From the NCBI GenBank assembly GCA_031555145.1, contig JAVBUR010000005.1, positions 1-64,000 on the forward strand: a stretch of DNA of 64,000 nucleotides. The letters are read 5' to 3'. This stretch comes from JAJDIA01 sp031555145 (GTDB taxonomy: Bacteria; Bacteroidota; Bacteroidia; Bacteroidales; Tannerellaceae). The notes under the pieces were generated by a model, which worked only from the letters and a program-made list of their open reading frames with translations, was not told the origin of the DNA and ran no database searches. The stretch's first letter is position 1. Every line of letters begins with the position of its first letter. The translations under genes were made by a program, and so were the position numbers. Shown here one piece after another: positions 1-7,573 of this stretch.

Positions 1-36
1 TCAGCGCCGCCGGTCGGGCTATTACGGCGGCGCTGA
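1..36. repeat. GC-rich inverted repeat at window start
   Basis: Perfect 11-bp arms (positions 1-11 and 26-36, TCAGCGCCGCC and its complement) surround a 14-nt loop. A second hairpin with 7-bp arms follows at 68-87 (CCGTGGG / CCCACGG). There is no T-run, so these look more like extragenic repeat elements than simple terminators. The rest of 1-271 shows no convincing gene; a short ORF there has no recognisable content. Confidence 0.5.
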
Positions 37-271
37 CGCGGCGCATAAACATCACCCATCCTCCTGTCCGTGGGCTTGCACCCACGGCTACGAACACGAT
101 GCCCGTGACCGGGCATTCACCGCCGCTTTCAAATCTGGTTGAGTTTGAACCCCCGAATCATATAGGATTCGCTTCACTGAGTACGGATATTGGGCCGATA
201 ATCCGGAAAATCAAACCTTCCTCTTATAGGAATGGTTTTATAGTAAAAAAGATCGTCAAGGGGACAATAGC

Positions 272-817
272 ATGGATAAGGATATGATCGTTTTATATAT
301 ATTCCTGGGGCTAAAAGTTCTTGGTATCATACTCTATGCCTGTATCTGGGCGGTAAAGCGTGGTACCGCATCGGCTTTCCTGAATAAGCTGTGTTCGCTG
401 ACGCCATCCACGGATTGCCAGCGTGTCATCCGTTCACGCCCGTTGGGAATGGTGGATATGGCTGATGTGGGGGTTGTTTATTTTGTAGGTGGCCTGTTGG
501 TGTTACTTAGCGGACTCGCCGGTTTTTATCTCCGCGAAAATACAATGATCTTGTTTGGCTTGTCCTGGCTTTCGATCCCTTACCTGCTTTTCTCGCTTTA
601 CTATCAGTATGCGGTAGTAGGGAAGTGGTGTACACTTTGTCTGTCTGTATGGTGTGTTATGCTGGCGGAAATTTTATTGTCCTTGTATAGCGGTATGACT
701 CTGACGCATGCCGTATGGTCGTACGGAAAAAATCTGCTGTTTGTATTATTTGTGTTTTTCTTTACTGCTACTGTCTGGGAAATCGTTCAGCACCGTATGA
801 ACTATGTGAAAGAATGA
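272..817 (+). CDS. VKOR-family (vitamin K epoxide reductase-like) membrane protein
   Basis: A 181-residue protein with about four to five hydrophobic segments. It has the VKOR cysteine layout: a loop pair C41 and C49 (spacing of eight, as in the family) and a CxxC motif at C120-T-L-C123 inside a membrane segment. In bacteria such proteins reoxidise a periplasmic thioredoxin/DsbA-like partner and pass electrons to quinones, supporting disulphide formation in exported proteins. No thioredoxin or peptidase domain is fused here, and no partner gene is visible in the window. I chose the ATG at 272 because it follows a purine-rich stretch; the in-frame ATG at 284 is an alternative. The family call is fairly sure, the partner and exact role are unknown. 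Confidence 0.75.
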   Translation: MDKDMIVLYIFLGLKVLGIILYACIWAVKRGTASAFLNKLCSLTPSTDCQRVIRSRPLGMVDMADVGVVYFVGGLLVLLSGLAGFYLRENTMILFGLSWLSIPYLLFSLYYQYAVVGKWCTLCLSVWCVMLAEILLSLYSGMTLTHAVWSYGKNLLFVLFVFFFTATVWEIVQHRMNYVKE

Positions 818-839
818 TGAAGAAATGAATGTCTAAAAA

Positions 840-867
840 GAAAGAGCGCCAGTAAGAGCGCTCTTTC
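840..867. terminator. Bidirectional terminator hairpin
   Basis: Perfect 10-bp arms GAAAGAGCGC (840-849) and GCGCTCTTTC (858-867) with an 8-nt loop, lying between the convergent VKOR-like gene and the GH109-type gene. It can end transcription from both sides. Confidence 0.75.
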
Positions 868-887
868 ATCTATAGGTTTAGCTATTC

Positions 888-2294
888 TTATATGCCGAAC
901 TTCGGTTGGCGGTGGATCCATTGGCCGCGGGTGAAGTCGGGGAAGTCGACTAAGGCACCGCCACGGGCGATAGACATTTCGGACAGAGCCGAGATCGCGC
1001 TCCAGGCGGCTGCGTCGTAGCAGTCCATGGGGGCGGGTTTCTTGTTGCGGATGGCGTCGATGATGTCGTACATCATGATATAGTCCATACCACCGTGGCC
1101 TCCTTCTTTGGCTTGTTCGTCTAGTTTGGCCCACAGCTTGTGGTCGTGCTTCTTGAACCATTCGTCGGAAGCATCCCAACGGTGCGGACGGGATTGGCCT
1201 TCGACATAGACATGGTCGCCGTCGTTCATCCACAATCCGGTCGTTCCCTGTACACGAAAACCAAGAGAGTAGGGGCGGGGAGAGTTGGTGTCGTGTGTGA
1301 CGATGATCGTCTGGCCATTGGCGCATTTGATCATGGAAGTGACAACATCACCGAGGTTGAACTGTACGTTGGCTAACGGGTGGTTAGCGCCTCCCTTGTC
1401 TACGATGAACTTATGCAGGCCGCGAGCTTGGGTAGCCATGGCCGACATGGCGATGAAACGGTTTCCGTTGTTAATATCCATGCAGTTGGCCACCGGACCG
1501 ATACCGTGTGTGGGATATACGTCACCGTTACGTTTTACGGAATGTTGTGTGCGCCACTGTGCTTCCGAGAAAGCTGTCGGCCCCATGCGAAGTTCGCCGC
1601 CTTCCTTATAGGAATAGTTCGTGCCGTCGTTGAATTTTACAGCGCGCAGGTCGTGTTCATAGCCGCAACCGCCGTGCAGGAGTTCGCCGAAGAGGCCTTG
1701 GCGTACCATGTTAAGGGCAGCCATACAGTCGCGGCGGTAGCAAACGTTTTCCAGGATGCAGAGATGGCTACCGGTTGTTTCGGATACGTTCACCAGATCC
1801 CAGCATTCTTCCAGTGAGTTGGCGGCAGAAACTTCCACGCAAACATACGGCACACCGGCTTTCATGGCGGCTACCGACATCGGTACGTGCCATTCCCACG
1901 GGCTGGCGATAATGACGCAGTCGAACTCTTCGTTCTTCAGCATGTCGTCGAATGCCCGTTCGCTTCCGGTATATACCTTGGGTGCGGGTACGTTGTAGTT
2001 GGAGATGTGTTTCAGTGTCCGGTCGATGGATGCCTGCTGGATGTCACAGATCGCTACGATCTTGTTGTCGGGCAGCATCATGATGTTCCGGATGTGTGTC
2101 TGGCAGCGTGAGCCGGCTCCGATAAAACCGAAACGCAATTTGCCATCGTCTTTGCCGGCTGCCTTCTTCTTGGTTTGCGGATCGGCGGCGGCTTCTACTG
2201 TTTTTGCTGCTGCGCTATTCGCTACAGCCAGACCCGCTGCTCCTACGCCGGCAACAGACAGGTTTTTCAGGAAAGTTCTTCGAGTGTTGTTCAT
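888..2294 (-). CDS. Gfo/Idh/MocA-family protein, GH109-type (alpha-N-acetylgalactosaminidase-like)
   Basis: About 468 residues from the ATG at 2294. An alternative ATG at 2303 adds three residues, but the later one places the N-terminus directly before a twin-arginine type signal (RRTFLKNLSVAGVGAAGLA). The mature part opens with a Rossmann NAD-binding motif (RFGFIGAGSR) and has the conserved AICDI, ASPWEWH and GCGYEHDLR stretches typical of GH109 enzymes, which hydrolyse alpha-N-acetylgalactosaminides by an NAD-dependent mechanism. Proteins of this kind act in the periplasm or at the surface on mucin-type glycans. Many Gfo/Idh/MocA proteins look alike, so the substrate is inferred. A -7 promoter box lies at 2331-2338. 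Confidence 0.75.
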   Translation of the reverse strand: MNNTRRTFLKNLSVAGVGAAGLAVANSAAAKTVEAAADPQTKKKAAGKDDGKLRFGFIGAGSRCQTHIRNIMMLPDNKIVAICDIQQASIDRTLKHISNYNVPAPKVYTGSERAFDDMLKNEEFDCVIIASPWEWHVPMSVAAMKAGVPYVCVEVSAANSLEECWDLVNVSETTGSHLCILENVCYRRDCMAALNMVRQGLFGELLHGGCGYEHDLRAVKFNDGTNYSYKEGGELRMGPTAFSEAQWRTQHSVKRNGDVYPTHGIGPVANCMDINNGNRFIAMSAMATQARGLHKFIVDKGGANHPLANVQFNLGDVVTSMIKCANGQTIIVTHDTNSPRPYSLGFRVQGTTGLWMNDGDHVYVEGQSRPHRWDASDEWFKKHDHKLWAKLDEQAKEGGHGGMDYIMMYDIIDAIRNKKPAPMDCYDAAAWSAISALSEMSIARGGALVDFPDFTRGQWIHRQPKFGI

Positions 2295-2330
2295 GCTATA
2301 CATTTATTTGTGTTAGGAAAAGGCCTTTCG

Positions 2331-2338
2331 CAAAGGTA
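2331..2338 (-). promoter_or_regulatory. Bacteroidales -7 promoter box before the GH109-type gene
   Basis: On the minus strand this reads TACCTTTG, an exact match to TAnnTTTG, 36 bp upstream of the chosen ATG. No clear -33 TTTG element was found. Confidence 0.55.
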
Positions 2339-2343
2339 GAGAA

Positions 2344-2378
2344 AATCTGCCGGAGTTAGTTGCTCTTTCCGGCAGATT
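2344..2378 (-). terminator. Hairpin terminator downstream of the susD remnant
   Basis: Perfect 11-bp arms (2344-2354 and 2368-2378; AATCTGCCGGA and its complement) around a 13-nt loop. On the minus strand it is followed by TTTTC. It sits just after the stop codon of the SusD tail, so it probably ended the former SusC/SusD operon. Confidence 0.6.
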
Positions 2379-2412
2379 ATTACTCTAAATTATATATATA
2401 CAGGCGTTTGAA

Positions 2413-2499
2413 TCAATTGGATGTCGGATTCTGTGTCAGCGTACCGGCATACGAATTGATCGCATCCTGCGGAATGAAGGAAATTAATTTTTTCAACAT
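2413..2499 (-). pseudogene. Remnant of a SusD/RagB-family gene (C-terminal end only)
   Basis: The minus strand from about 2493 to the stop codon at 2413-2415 reads FIPQDAINSYAGTLTQNP plus a short tail. This closely resembles the extreme C-terminus of SusD/RagB glycan-binding lipoproteins, which usually end in a pattern like IPQSEIN...LTQNPGY. An in-frame stop (2500-2502) lies just upstream and nothing else of the roughly 500-residue protein is present. The tail keeps its own terminator. I read it as the scar of a deleted polysaccharide-utilisation operon. A chance match over about 25 residues is possible but the motif is distinctive. Confidence 0.55.
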
Positions 2500-2550
2500 T
2501 TAGACGTAAACGATAGCATTACAGCAACACCAATTCTTGGGTAAAAGATG

Positions 2551-2572
2551 GCCGGATACAAATGTACCCGGC
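2551..2572 (-). terminator. Probable hairpin terminator after the T9SS-tailed gene
   Basis: Arms GCCGGATAC (2551-2559) and GTACCCGGC (2564-2572) pair with one G-U. On the minus strand the hairpin is followed by a short T-rich stretch. It lies 22 bp beyond the end of the gene. The loop also contains a TAnnTTTG-like sequence, so a promoter function cannot be excluded. Confidence 0.4.
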
Positions 2573-2593
2573 TACCAGTATATTATAATTTTG

Positions 2594-3712
2594 TCAATTC
2601 TTAATTGTGATCTTTTCTGTTTGTACATGATCTCCGGAAATAACTCGGACAACATAGAGCCCATTACTTAATCCTGATGCATCTATTTGGTTATAGTTGG
2701 ATGTAAGCAGGCCATTCTTTTTTATTATTCCTGTATTTGCATCTATAATCTCATATCTATCCTTCGATATTTTGTTTACTGCATATTCCGTTCCATTAGA
2801 TTGCTCTTTATTGATTGAAAGTAATCCAGATTGCGTGGAGATATTATAACTGCTGTTTGTCGTGAAAATGATATTTTCTGTTGTGGTACAACATCCCCAA
2901 TCAAAGGTAAATCTGAAAATGGCATCCCCATCGGTAATTCTAAATTCGAATTTTTTTGCATTTTGACGCATACCTATTACATTTCCTGGGGTGAGTAATT
3001 CATATGAAAAAGAACTCATTGGCATATCAAATTCTATAATAGTTAGATCAGTCCTTGGTGTATAGTTTGATGAATATTGAGAAAGTGTACGCAGTGCTCC
3101 CCCTGAATAATAATAGCTTCCAATAAGTTCATGAGGGCGAAGTTGAAATTTGGGGGTTTGTGAAGGGCTAAGCCCTGAATAACCGGGTATCAAAACGTTG
3201 TAGGAAAAAAACGCTTCTCCAGATTGAGATGAAGGGTAAGTTAAAAAACCATTGCTTGATACGTTTCCAATACCTCGTGGATAAACATTCAAAAAATCTA
3301 TGCGCATATGTGGAGATATTTCAGAAACACCTATTTGTGTTCCGAATGGACACACATTTTCAGGCATAGAAATAATTAATGGATTGCTCTGCACTTGTAT
3401 ATCTTTGTATATGGTAAATTCAGCTCCATCAGATATTCTATTAACAATTATAGACATTCGAATAGTTCCTGATTCCAAAAAAAGGAGTATTATTTCATCC
3501 GAATCAAATCTGCCAAGATTGCTTATCTGGTGAATGTCATAGATATAATTTTTTTTAGTATAACCAGTTGCGTTTCCAAGCGAATATGTGTAGTGCATAA
3601 ATTGTGTAGCTACATCAGGCCCTACAATTACAGGCATACTTTGCCCTGAAAGATTTTTGGAACTAATAAGCATGAGAACTAACAATAAGAAGTAGTGTGG
3701 AACTTTTTTCAT
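2594..3712 (-). CDS. Secreted protein with T9SS type A C-terminal sorting domain
   Basis: A 372-residue protein with an N-terminal signal peptide (MKKVPHYFLLLVLMLISS) and no recognised catalytic domain in the middle, which looks beta-rich. The last 70 or so residues follow the Por secretion tail pattern: YEIIDANTG, then IDASGLSNGLYVVRV and a final EKITIKN. In Bacteroidota that C-terminal domain routes proteins through the type IX secretion system, where it is cut off or used for anchoring. No T9SS machinery gene is in the window. The gene is AT-rich compared with its neighbours and lies between two gene remnants, which suggests a region of turnover. A -7 box lies at 3740-3747. Confidence 0.65.
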   Translation of the reverse strand: MKKVPHYFLLLVLMLISSKNLSGQSMPVIVGPDVATQFMHYTYSLGNATGYTKKNYIYDIHQISNLGRFDSDEIILLFLESGTIRMSIIVNRISDGAEFTIYKDIQVQSNPLIISMPENVCPFGTQIGVSEISPHMRIDFLNVYPRGIGNVSSNGFLTYPSSQSGEAFFSYNVLIPGYSGLSPSQTPKFQLRPHELIGSYYYSGGALRTLSQYSSNYTPRTDLTIIEFDMPMSSFSYELLTPGNVIGMRQNAKKFEFRITDGDAIFRFTFDWGCCTTTENIIFTTNSSYNISTQSGLLSINKEQSNGTEYAVNKISKDRYEIIDANTGIIKKNGLLTSNYNQIDASGLSNGLYVVRVISGDHVQTEKITIKN

Positions 3713-3739
3713 GACTGTAGTGTTTTAAATTAATAATTT

Positions 3740-3747
3740 CAAAAATA
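3740..3747 (-). promoter_or_regulatory. Bacteroidales -7 box before the T9SS-tailed gene
   Basis: Reads TATTTTTG on the minus strand, an exact TAnnTTTG match 27 bp upstream of the start codon. The region is very AT-rich, so a chance match is quite possible. Confidence 0.4.
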
Positions 3748-3907
3748 GATATAAAAAAATGGTCAATATAAATAAGTCACATGTTGTTAAACATGAAATT
3801 GAATTAAATAGCTAGCTGCGACTAAAACAGAGAAGAAGATTATACGGATACTTTTATGATTTCAGTATAATTTTTTCGGCTCAACAAGTTACTGTTTTCT
3901 CAGTGGA

Positions 3908-4141
3908 TCAAAATAGTGTGATCTCTTTAAAAATGTTCATCAGGGAGTAGAAGAACTGACCGTGGTTGAAGCGATTTGGGAGACAATCGTAGAAGTGGTG
4001 GCTGTAGCGGGAATATCTCTTTGATAGACATATTTCGTGGCTACGGCACAAAGATAGATAATAGGCCGTATATAATTGTTTGAAAGCTTTGTGATCTCCT
4101 CCGTTTATACGTGTAATTATATCTCTATCAATCCTATGCAC
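3908..4141 (-). pseudogene. Broken ECF sigma factor gene (N-terminal remnant)
   Basis: The first 33 residues (from MHRIDRDIITRINGGD through FKQLYTAYYLSLCR) are the start of a Bacteroidales ECF sigma-70 factor, region 2.1. After that the frame is lost: the sense continues in another frame as ATKYVYQRDI, consistent with a loss of about two bases near 4045. Beyond that point no region 2.2-4 can be read in any minus-strand frame. A normal protein of this type has about 180 residues. The remnant lies upstream of the T9SS-tailed gene, but no link can be shown. Confidence 0.7.
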
Positions 4142-4215
4142 GGTTTAAATGGGCGGTTGGCTGTTGATTATGCTGCAAACGTAGCGATTTTTTATGAACA
4201 AACTATATTCTTTTG

Positions 4216-4223
4216 TAGTTTTG
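4216..4223 (+). promoter_or_regulatory. Bacteroidales -7 box before the metallophosphoesterase gene
   Basis: TAGTTTTG matches TAnnTTTG exactly, 22 bp upstream of the ATG at 4246. Confidence 0.5.
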
Positions 4224-4245
4224 CACTTTATAAAGAAGTAGAACG

Positions 4246-5361
4246 ATGAAGATGTCCCTCATTCCCATTATCGGGATCATTGCGCTTTTTCTGGGCATTA
4301 ACAGCTATGTGATTTACCGGATCAGTAACCTGATGCCTCCAACCATTATAGGACGAGTCTTGTTGGTAGTCGCTGGCATTGGTGTAAGTGTGGCTCCTTT
4401 CTTAGCTATGGGATTGGGTGACCGTTTCCCTTCGGACCTTACGGGGCTTATGTATAAAATCGGGACATCATGGCTGATCCTGTTCTTTTATTTATTACTG
4501 TATTTCCTGCTGCTGGATCTGCTCCGGCTTACACACTTGGTCCCGGTGGACAAGTACCTGTTTGGCAACTGGATGAGTTTTGGTATCCATACCATTGCCG
4601 CGACGGTATTGTTGACCATAGGCTATGTGCGTTATACGCATAAGGCAAAGGTCGAATTGACCGTTCCGGTCGATAAGCCGATCCGGTCAGGTAATCCGTT
4701 GAAGATTGTGGCTGTCAGTGACCTTCATTTGGGCTATGGCATCGGACGAAGTGAATTGGAGCGGTGGGTAAAGATGATCAACAGAGAGAATCCCGATATC
4801 GTATTGATCGCCGGGGATATTACAGATAATAATGTACGGCCTTTGTACGAACAACAGTTGGACGAGGTCTTTCATCAGATACGGACGAAATATGGCATTT
4901 ATACCATCCCCGGTAACCACGAATACATCGCCGGTATCAACCAGGCCATCCCTTTCCTGCAAAAGGCCGGGATGACGGTGTTGCGTGACTCGGTGGCGCT
5001 CGTCGACAACAGCTTTTATATCATAGGGCGCGACGACCGTTCCAATACCAGCCGTAAGTCTTTGGCAGAGCTGACGGCGGGGTTCGATACCTCCAAGCCG
5101 ATCATCCTGCTCGACCATCAACCGTATGCGTTGGAAGAAGCCGAGCAAAATGGCATCGACCTGCAATTATCCGGCCATACGCATGAAGGGCAAATATGGC
5201 CGGTGTCCTTACTCACCCACAAGCTGTTTGAACAACCTCATGGATACCTGCAAAAGGGCAAGACGCACATCTATGTCAGTTCAGGCCTTGGCATCTGGGG
5301 TGGTAAGTTCCGGATCGGAACCCAATCCGAATATGTAGTGATCGACTTGACTAACAAATAA
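4246..5361 (+). CDS. Membrane-anchored calcineurin-like metallophosphoesterase
   Basis: A 371-residue protein. The first 140 residues contain four hydrophobic segments; the C-terminal part is a metallophosphatase domain with all blocks of the family: VSDLHLG (metal-binding D and H), IAGDITDN, IPGNHEY and LSGHTHEGQ. Members with this architecture (YaeI/YkoE-like) are metal-dependent phosphohydrolases at the inner membrane; some act on lipid-linked or UDP-sugar phosphates. The actual substrate cannot be deduced here. The gene stands alone between a sigma-factor remnant and a convergent lipoprotein gene. Confidence 0.8.
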   Translation: MKMSLIPIIGIIALFLGINSYVIYRISNLMPPTIIGRVLLVVAGIGVSVAPFLAMGLGDRFPSDLTGLMYKIGTSWLILFFYLLLYFLLLDLLRLTHLVPVDKYLFGNWMSFGIHTIAATVLLTIGYVRYTHKAKVELTVPVDKPIRSGNPLKIVAVSDLHLGYGIGRSELERWVKMINRENPDIVLIAGDITDNNVRPLYEQQLDEVFHQIRTKYGIYTIPGNHEYIAGINQAIPFLQKAGMTVLRDSVALVDNSFYIIGRDDRSNTSRKSLAELTAGFDTSKPIILLDHQPYALEEAEQNGIDLQLSGHTHEGQIWPVSLLTHKLFEQPHGYLQKGKTHIYVSSGLGIWGGKFRIGTQSEYVVIDLTNK

Positions 5362-5396
5362 ACAGCAACATACAGAAGTGCCTGTGTATGAGCGTG

Positions 5397-6341
5397 TCAG
5401 TCTTTCAACGGATGCTCGTCGGGAGTGTCCCATTCGTCGTCGATGGTAAGAGGAAATGTATCACCGGATGCAGGAGGTGTATACAAGAAACCAGAATAAC
5501 GAACCTGGCGATTGATAAGCGGTTTTACCGATGAAATCGTTTGGCTATGCATCTTGTTGCCTTCCGTATCTTCGGCTGTCAGGGTAATCTGTAATAAAGG
5601 GTCTTTCTGTGAAGGAATAAAGGTGAAGAAACCGAAACTCAAACCGGTTTCCCCTCTTTCTTCCGGGCTGAATAAGTAGGATTGGGTGTAAGGAGTGTCG
5701 GAAGGTAACCCTTTGCCGGTTATTACATTCAATCGATCGTATCGGGGTTCTGATGTGATCCGGAAGCTTTTAAGGTCTTCAGGCACTTTCTCATTGGCCA
5801 CAAATTCAATACGGCTGACGACTCTGGCTAATGAGATGCTCTCATTTATTTCTGCTCCCCGTTGGACTTCTAAGTCGATTGTTTTCCAAAACGTGTCAGA
5901 TACAGTGTCGAGTTGTATGACGCTGTCTGTTAACCCCAGACTAACCGATGAGTGGGCCAGGAAAGCGACCGTGTAATTACCGGCCGGCAGCGAATCATAC
6001 ACAATACCAAAATCATCGTCTCCATGCATAAAGCGGCGATGCTGGAGTGTAACCTTTGGCTGCTTGTCGTTGTATACAATGTACTCGACGACCTGACATA
6101 GAGCGTCTACCTCTTTCTCCTCTTTCGAAGAGGCTGTATCCGATTTCATGGTAGTTGGTTCGGGTACATCGAATACCGGGATTCCCTTGGTGGAGGGGAA
6201 GGGCAGAATCTCTTCGTTTAAATGAAGGACGAAATGGATAGGAATTTTAACTTCAGCAACCGGCGTGGGGACGGTTTCTGTCGGTTGGCAACTCAATAAG
6301 CCCGAAAAACAGGCGAATGCCCAAAAGGTCTTTTTCTTCAT
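5397..6341 (-). CDS. Lipoprotein, possibly FimB/Mfa2-like
   Basis: About 314 residues from the ATG at 6341; the longer reading from 6374 would place extra residues before a good signal peptide, so it is less likely. The signal ends in a lipobox (SGLLSC). The middle carries YIVYN, then an AGNYTV strand and a stretch SLARVVSRIEFV that recalls the FimB/Mfa2 family of fimbrial anchor lipoproteins and other two-domain beta-sandwich lipoproteins of Bacteroidales. No fimbrillin gene lies next to it; it converges with the phosphoesterase gene and is divergent from the isomerase gene. The lipoprotein call is firm, the family call tentative. Confidence 0.6.
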   Translation of the reverse strand: MKKKTFWAFACFSGLLSCQPTETVPTPVAEVKIPIHFVLHLNEEILPFPSTKGIPVFDVPEPTTMKSDTASSKEEKEVDALCQVVEYIVYNDKQPKVTLQHRRFMHGDDDFGIVYDSLPAGNYTVAFLAHSSVSLGLTDSVIQLDTVSDTFWKTIDLEVQRGAEINESISLARVVSRIEFVANEKVPEDLKSFRITSEPRYDRLNVITGKGLPSDTPYTQSYLFSPEERGETGLSFGFFTFIPSQKDPLLQITLTAEDTEGNKMHSQTISSVKPLINRQVRYSGFLYTPPASGDTFPLTIDDEWDTPDEHPLKD

Positions 6342-6442
6342 AGGATTAAGATTTGTGATTACTAATGGGTGCAAAGAAAAACGATCTTGGGGAAATTAGA
6401 AAATATTAAGGCGGAAAAAGTGCGGGCGGCAGTTAATTTTTT

Positions 6443-6450
6443 TAGTTTTG
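6443..6450 (+). promoter_or_regulatory. Bacteroidales -7 box before the isomerase/epimerase-like gene
   Basis: TAGTTTTG matches TAnnTTTG exactly, about 50 bp upstream of the start codon. Confidence 0.5.
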
Positions 6451-6499
6451 CCTACTCAGAATATTGTTAACCAGCAGACAGCAGTCTGCATAAAATAAT

Positions 6500-7507
6500 A
6501 TGACAACTATGGCACGTCCGGTAACATTGTATTCCCTGCAATGGGGAGATCTTTCGTTGGAGAAAGTATGTGAGAAAGCAAAAGAGTTTGGGTATGACGG
6601 TCTTGAGATCGGCCTGCCCGATCACTTGGATGTACGCCGTGAAGATCCGGCGTACTATCAAGGAATCAAGAACCTGCTGGCGCAATACGGCATGCAGTTG
6701 CACACCATCTCTACCCACCTGGTAGGACAGGCCGTATGCGACCGGATAGACCACCGCCATAAAAGCATTCTTCCCGACTATATCTGGGGAGATGGCGATC
6801 CGGCAGGGGTACAGCAACGTGCCGCCGACGAGTTGATCCGTACAGCCAAAGCAGCGAAGGCACTGGGAGTGAATACAGTCGTAGGCTTTACGGGTAGTTC
6901 CATCTGGTCGTATCTCTATTCTTTCCCGCCTGTTTCACCGGCTGAGATTGAAGAAGGGTATGCCGATTTTGCCCGTCGATTTACCCCGATCCTCGATGCC
7001 TACGCCGAGTTGGGTGTACGTTTCGCCCTTGAAGTGCATCCGACGGAGATCGCTTTCGATACCGTCTCCGCCCGCCGGGCACTGGATGCGATCAATTGGC
7101 ATCCGGCCTTCGGATTCAACTACGACCCCAGCCACCTCGGTTATCAGGGCGTGGACTATGTAGACTTTATCTATCAGTTCCCCGAACGTATCTTCCATGT
7201 CCATATGAAAGATGTCTATTGGAGCGATACCCCGAAGCAAGTTGGTGTGTTCGGCGGCCATGTGCCTTTCGGCGATCCGCGCCGGTATTGGAACTTCCGC
7301 AGCCTTGGACGTGGCAAGATCAATTTCGAAGAGATTATCCGCGCCCTGAACGCCATCGGTTATCAGGGGCCGCTCTCGATCGAATGGGAAGACAGTGCAA
7401 TGGACCGTGAACACGGTGCCCGTGAGTCGTGTGCATTCACCAAACGGATTGACTTCCAGCCGTCGGCCCATGCGTTTGATGCTTTCTTTGGGAAAGAGAT
7501 GAGTTAA
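6500..7507 (+). CDS. Sugar phosphate isomerase/epimerase-like TIM-barrel protein
   Basis: A 335-residue protein of the xylose isomerase-like TIM-barrel superfamily (AP_endonuc_2 fold). It shows the family pattern of metal ligands on the barrel: YDGLEIG near the start, FALEVHPTEIAF (Glu and His), NYDPSHLGYQG (Asp and His), HVHMKDVYW (His) and LSIEWED (Glu) near the end. Such enzymes isomerise or epimerise sugars or inositols (IolE/IolH-like). There is no signal peptide, so it acts in the cytoplasm. The start at 6500 (MTTMARP) could instead be the second Met at 6509. No metabolic neighbours define the substrate. Confidence 0.75.
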   Translation: MTTMARPVTLYSLQWGDLSLEKVCEKAKEFGYDGLEIGLPDHLDVRREDPAYYQGIKNLLAQYGMQLHTISTHLVGQAVCDRIDHRHKSILPDYIWGDGDPAGVQQRAADELIRTAKAAKALGVNTVVGFTGSSIWSYLYSFPPVSPAEIEEGYADFARRFTPILDAYAELGVRFALEVHPTEIAFDTVSARRALDAINWHPAFGFNYDPSHLGYQGVDYVDFIYQFPERIFHVHMKDVYWSDTPKQVGVFGGHVPFGDPRRYWNFRSLGRGKINFEEIIRALNAIGYQGPLSIEWEDSAMDREHGARESCAFTKRIDFQPSAHAFDAFFGKEMS

Positions 7508-7573
7508 ACCGTGTAATAATATAACCCCGAAGGAACATTTACTGTATTTACGTACTATTTGCAAAGTTGCCTT

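Noticed and set aside
1..271. Short ORF at 99-287 as a gene
   Set aside because: It overlaps the start of the VKOR-like gene in another frame, has no recognisable sequence and lies in a hairpin-rich spacer.
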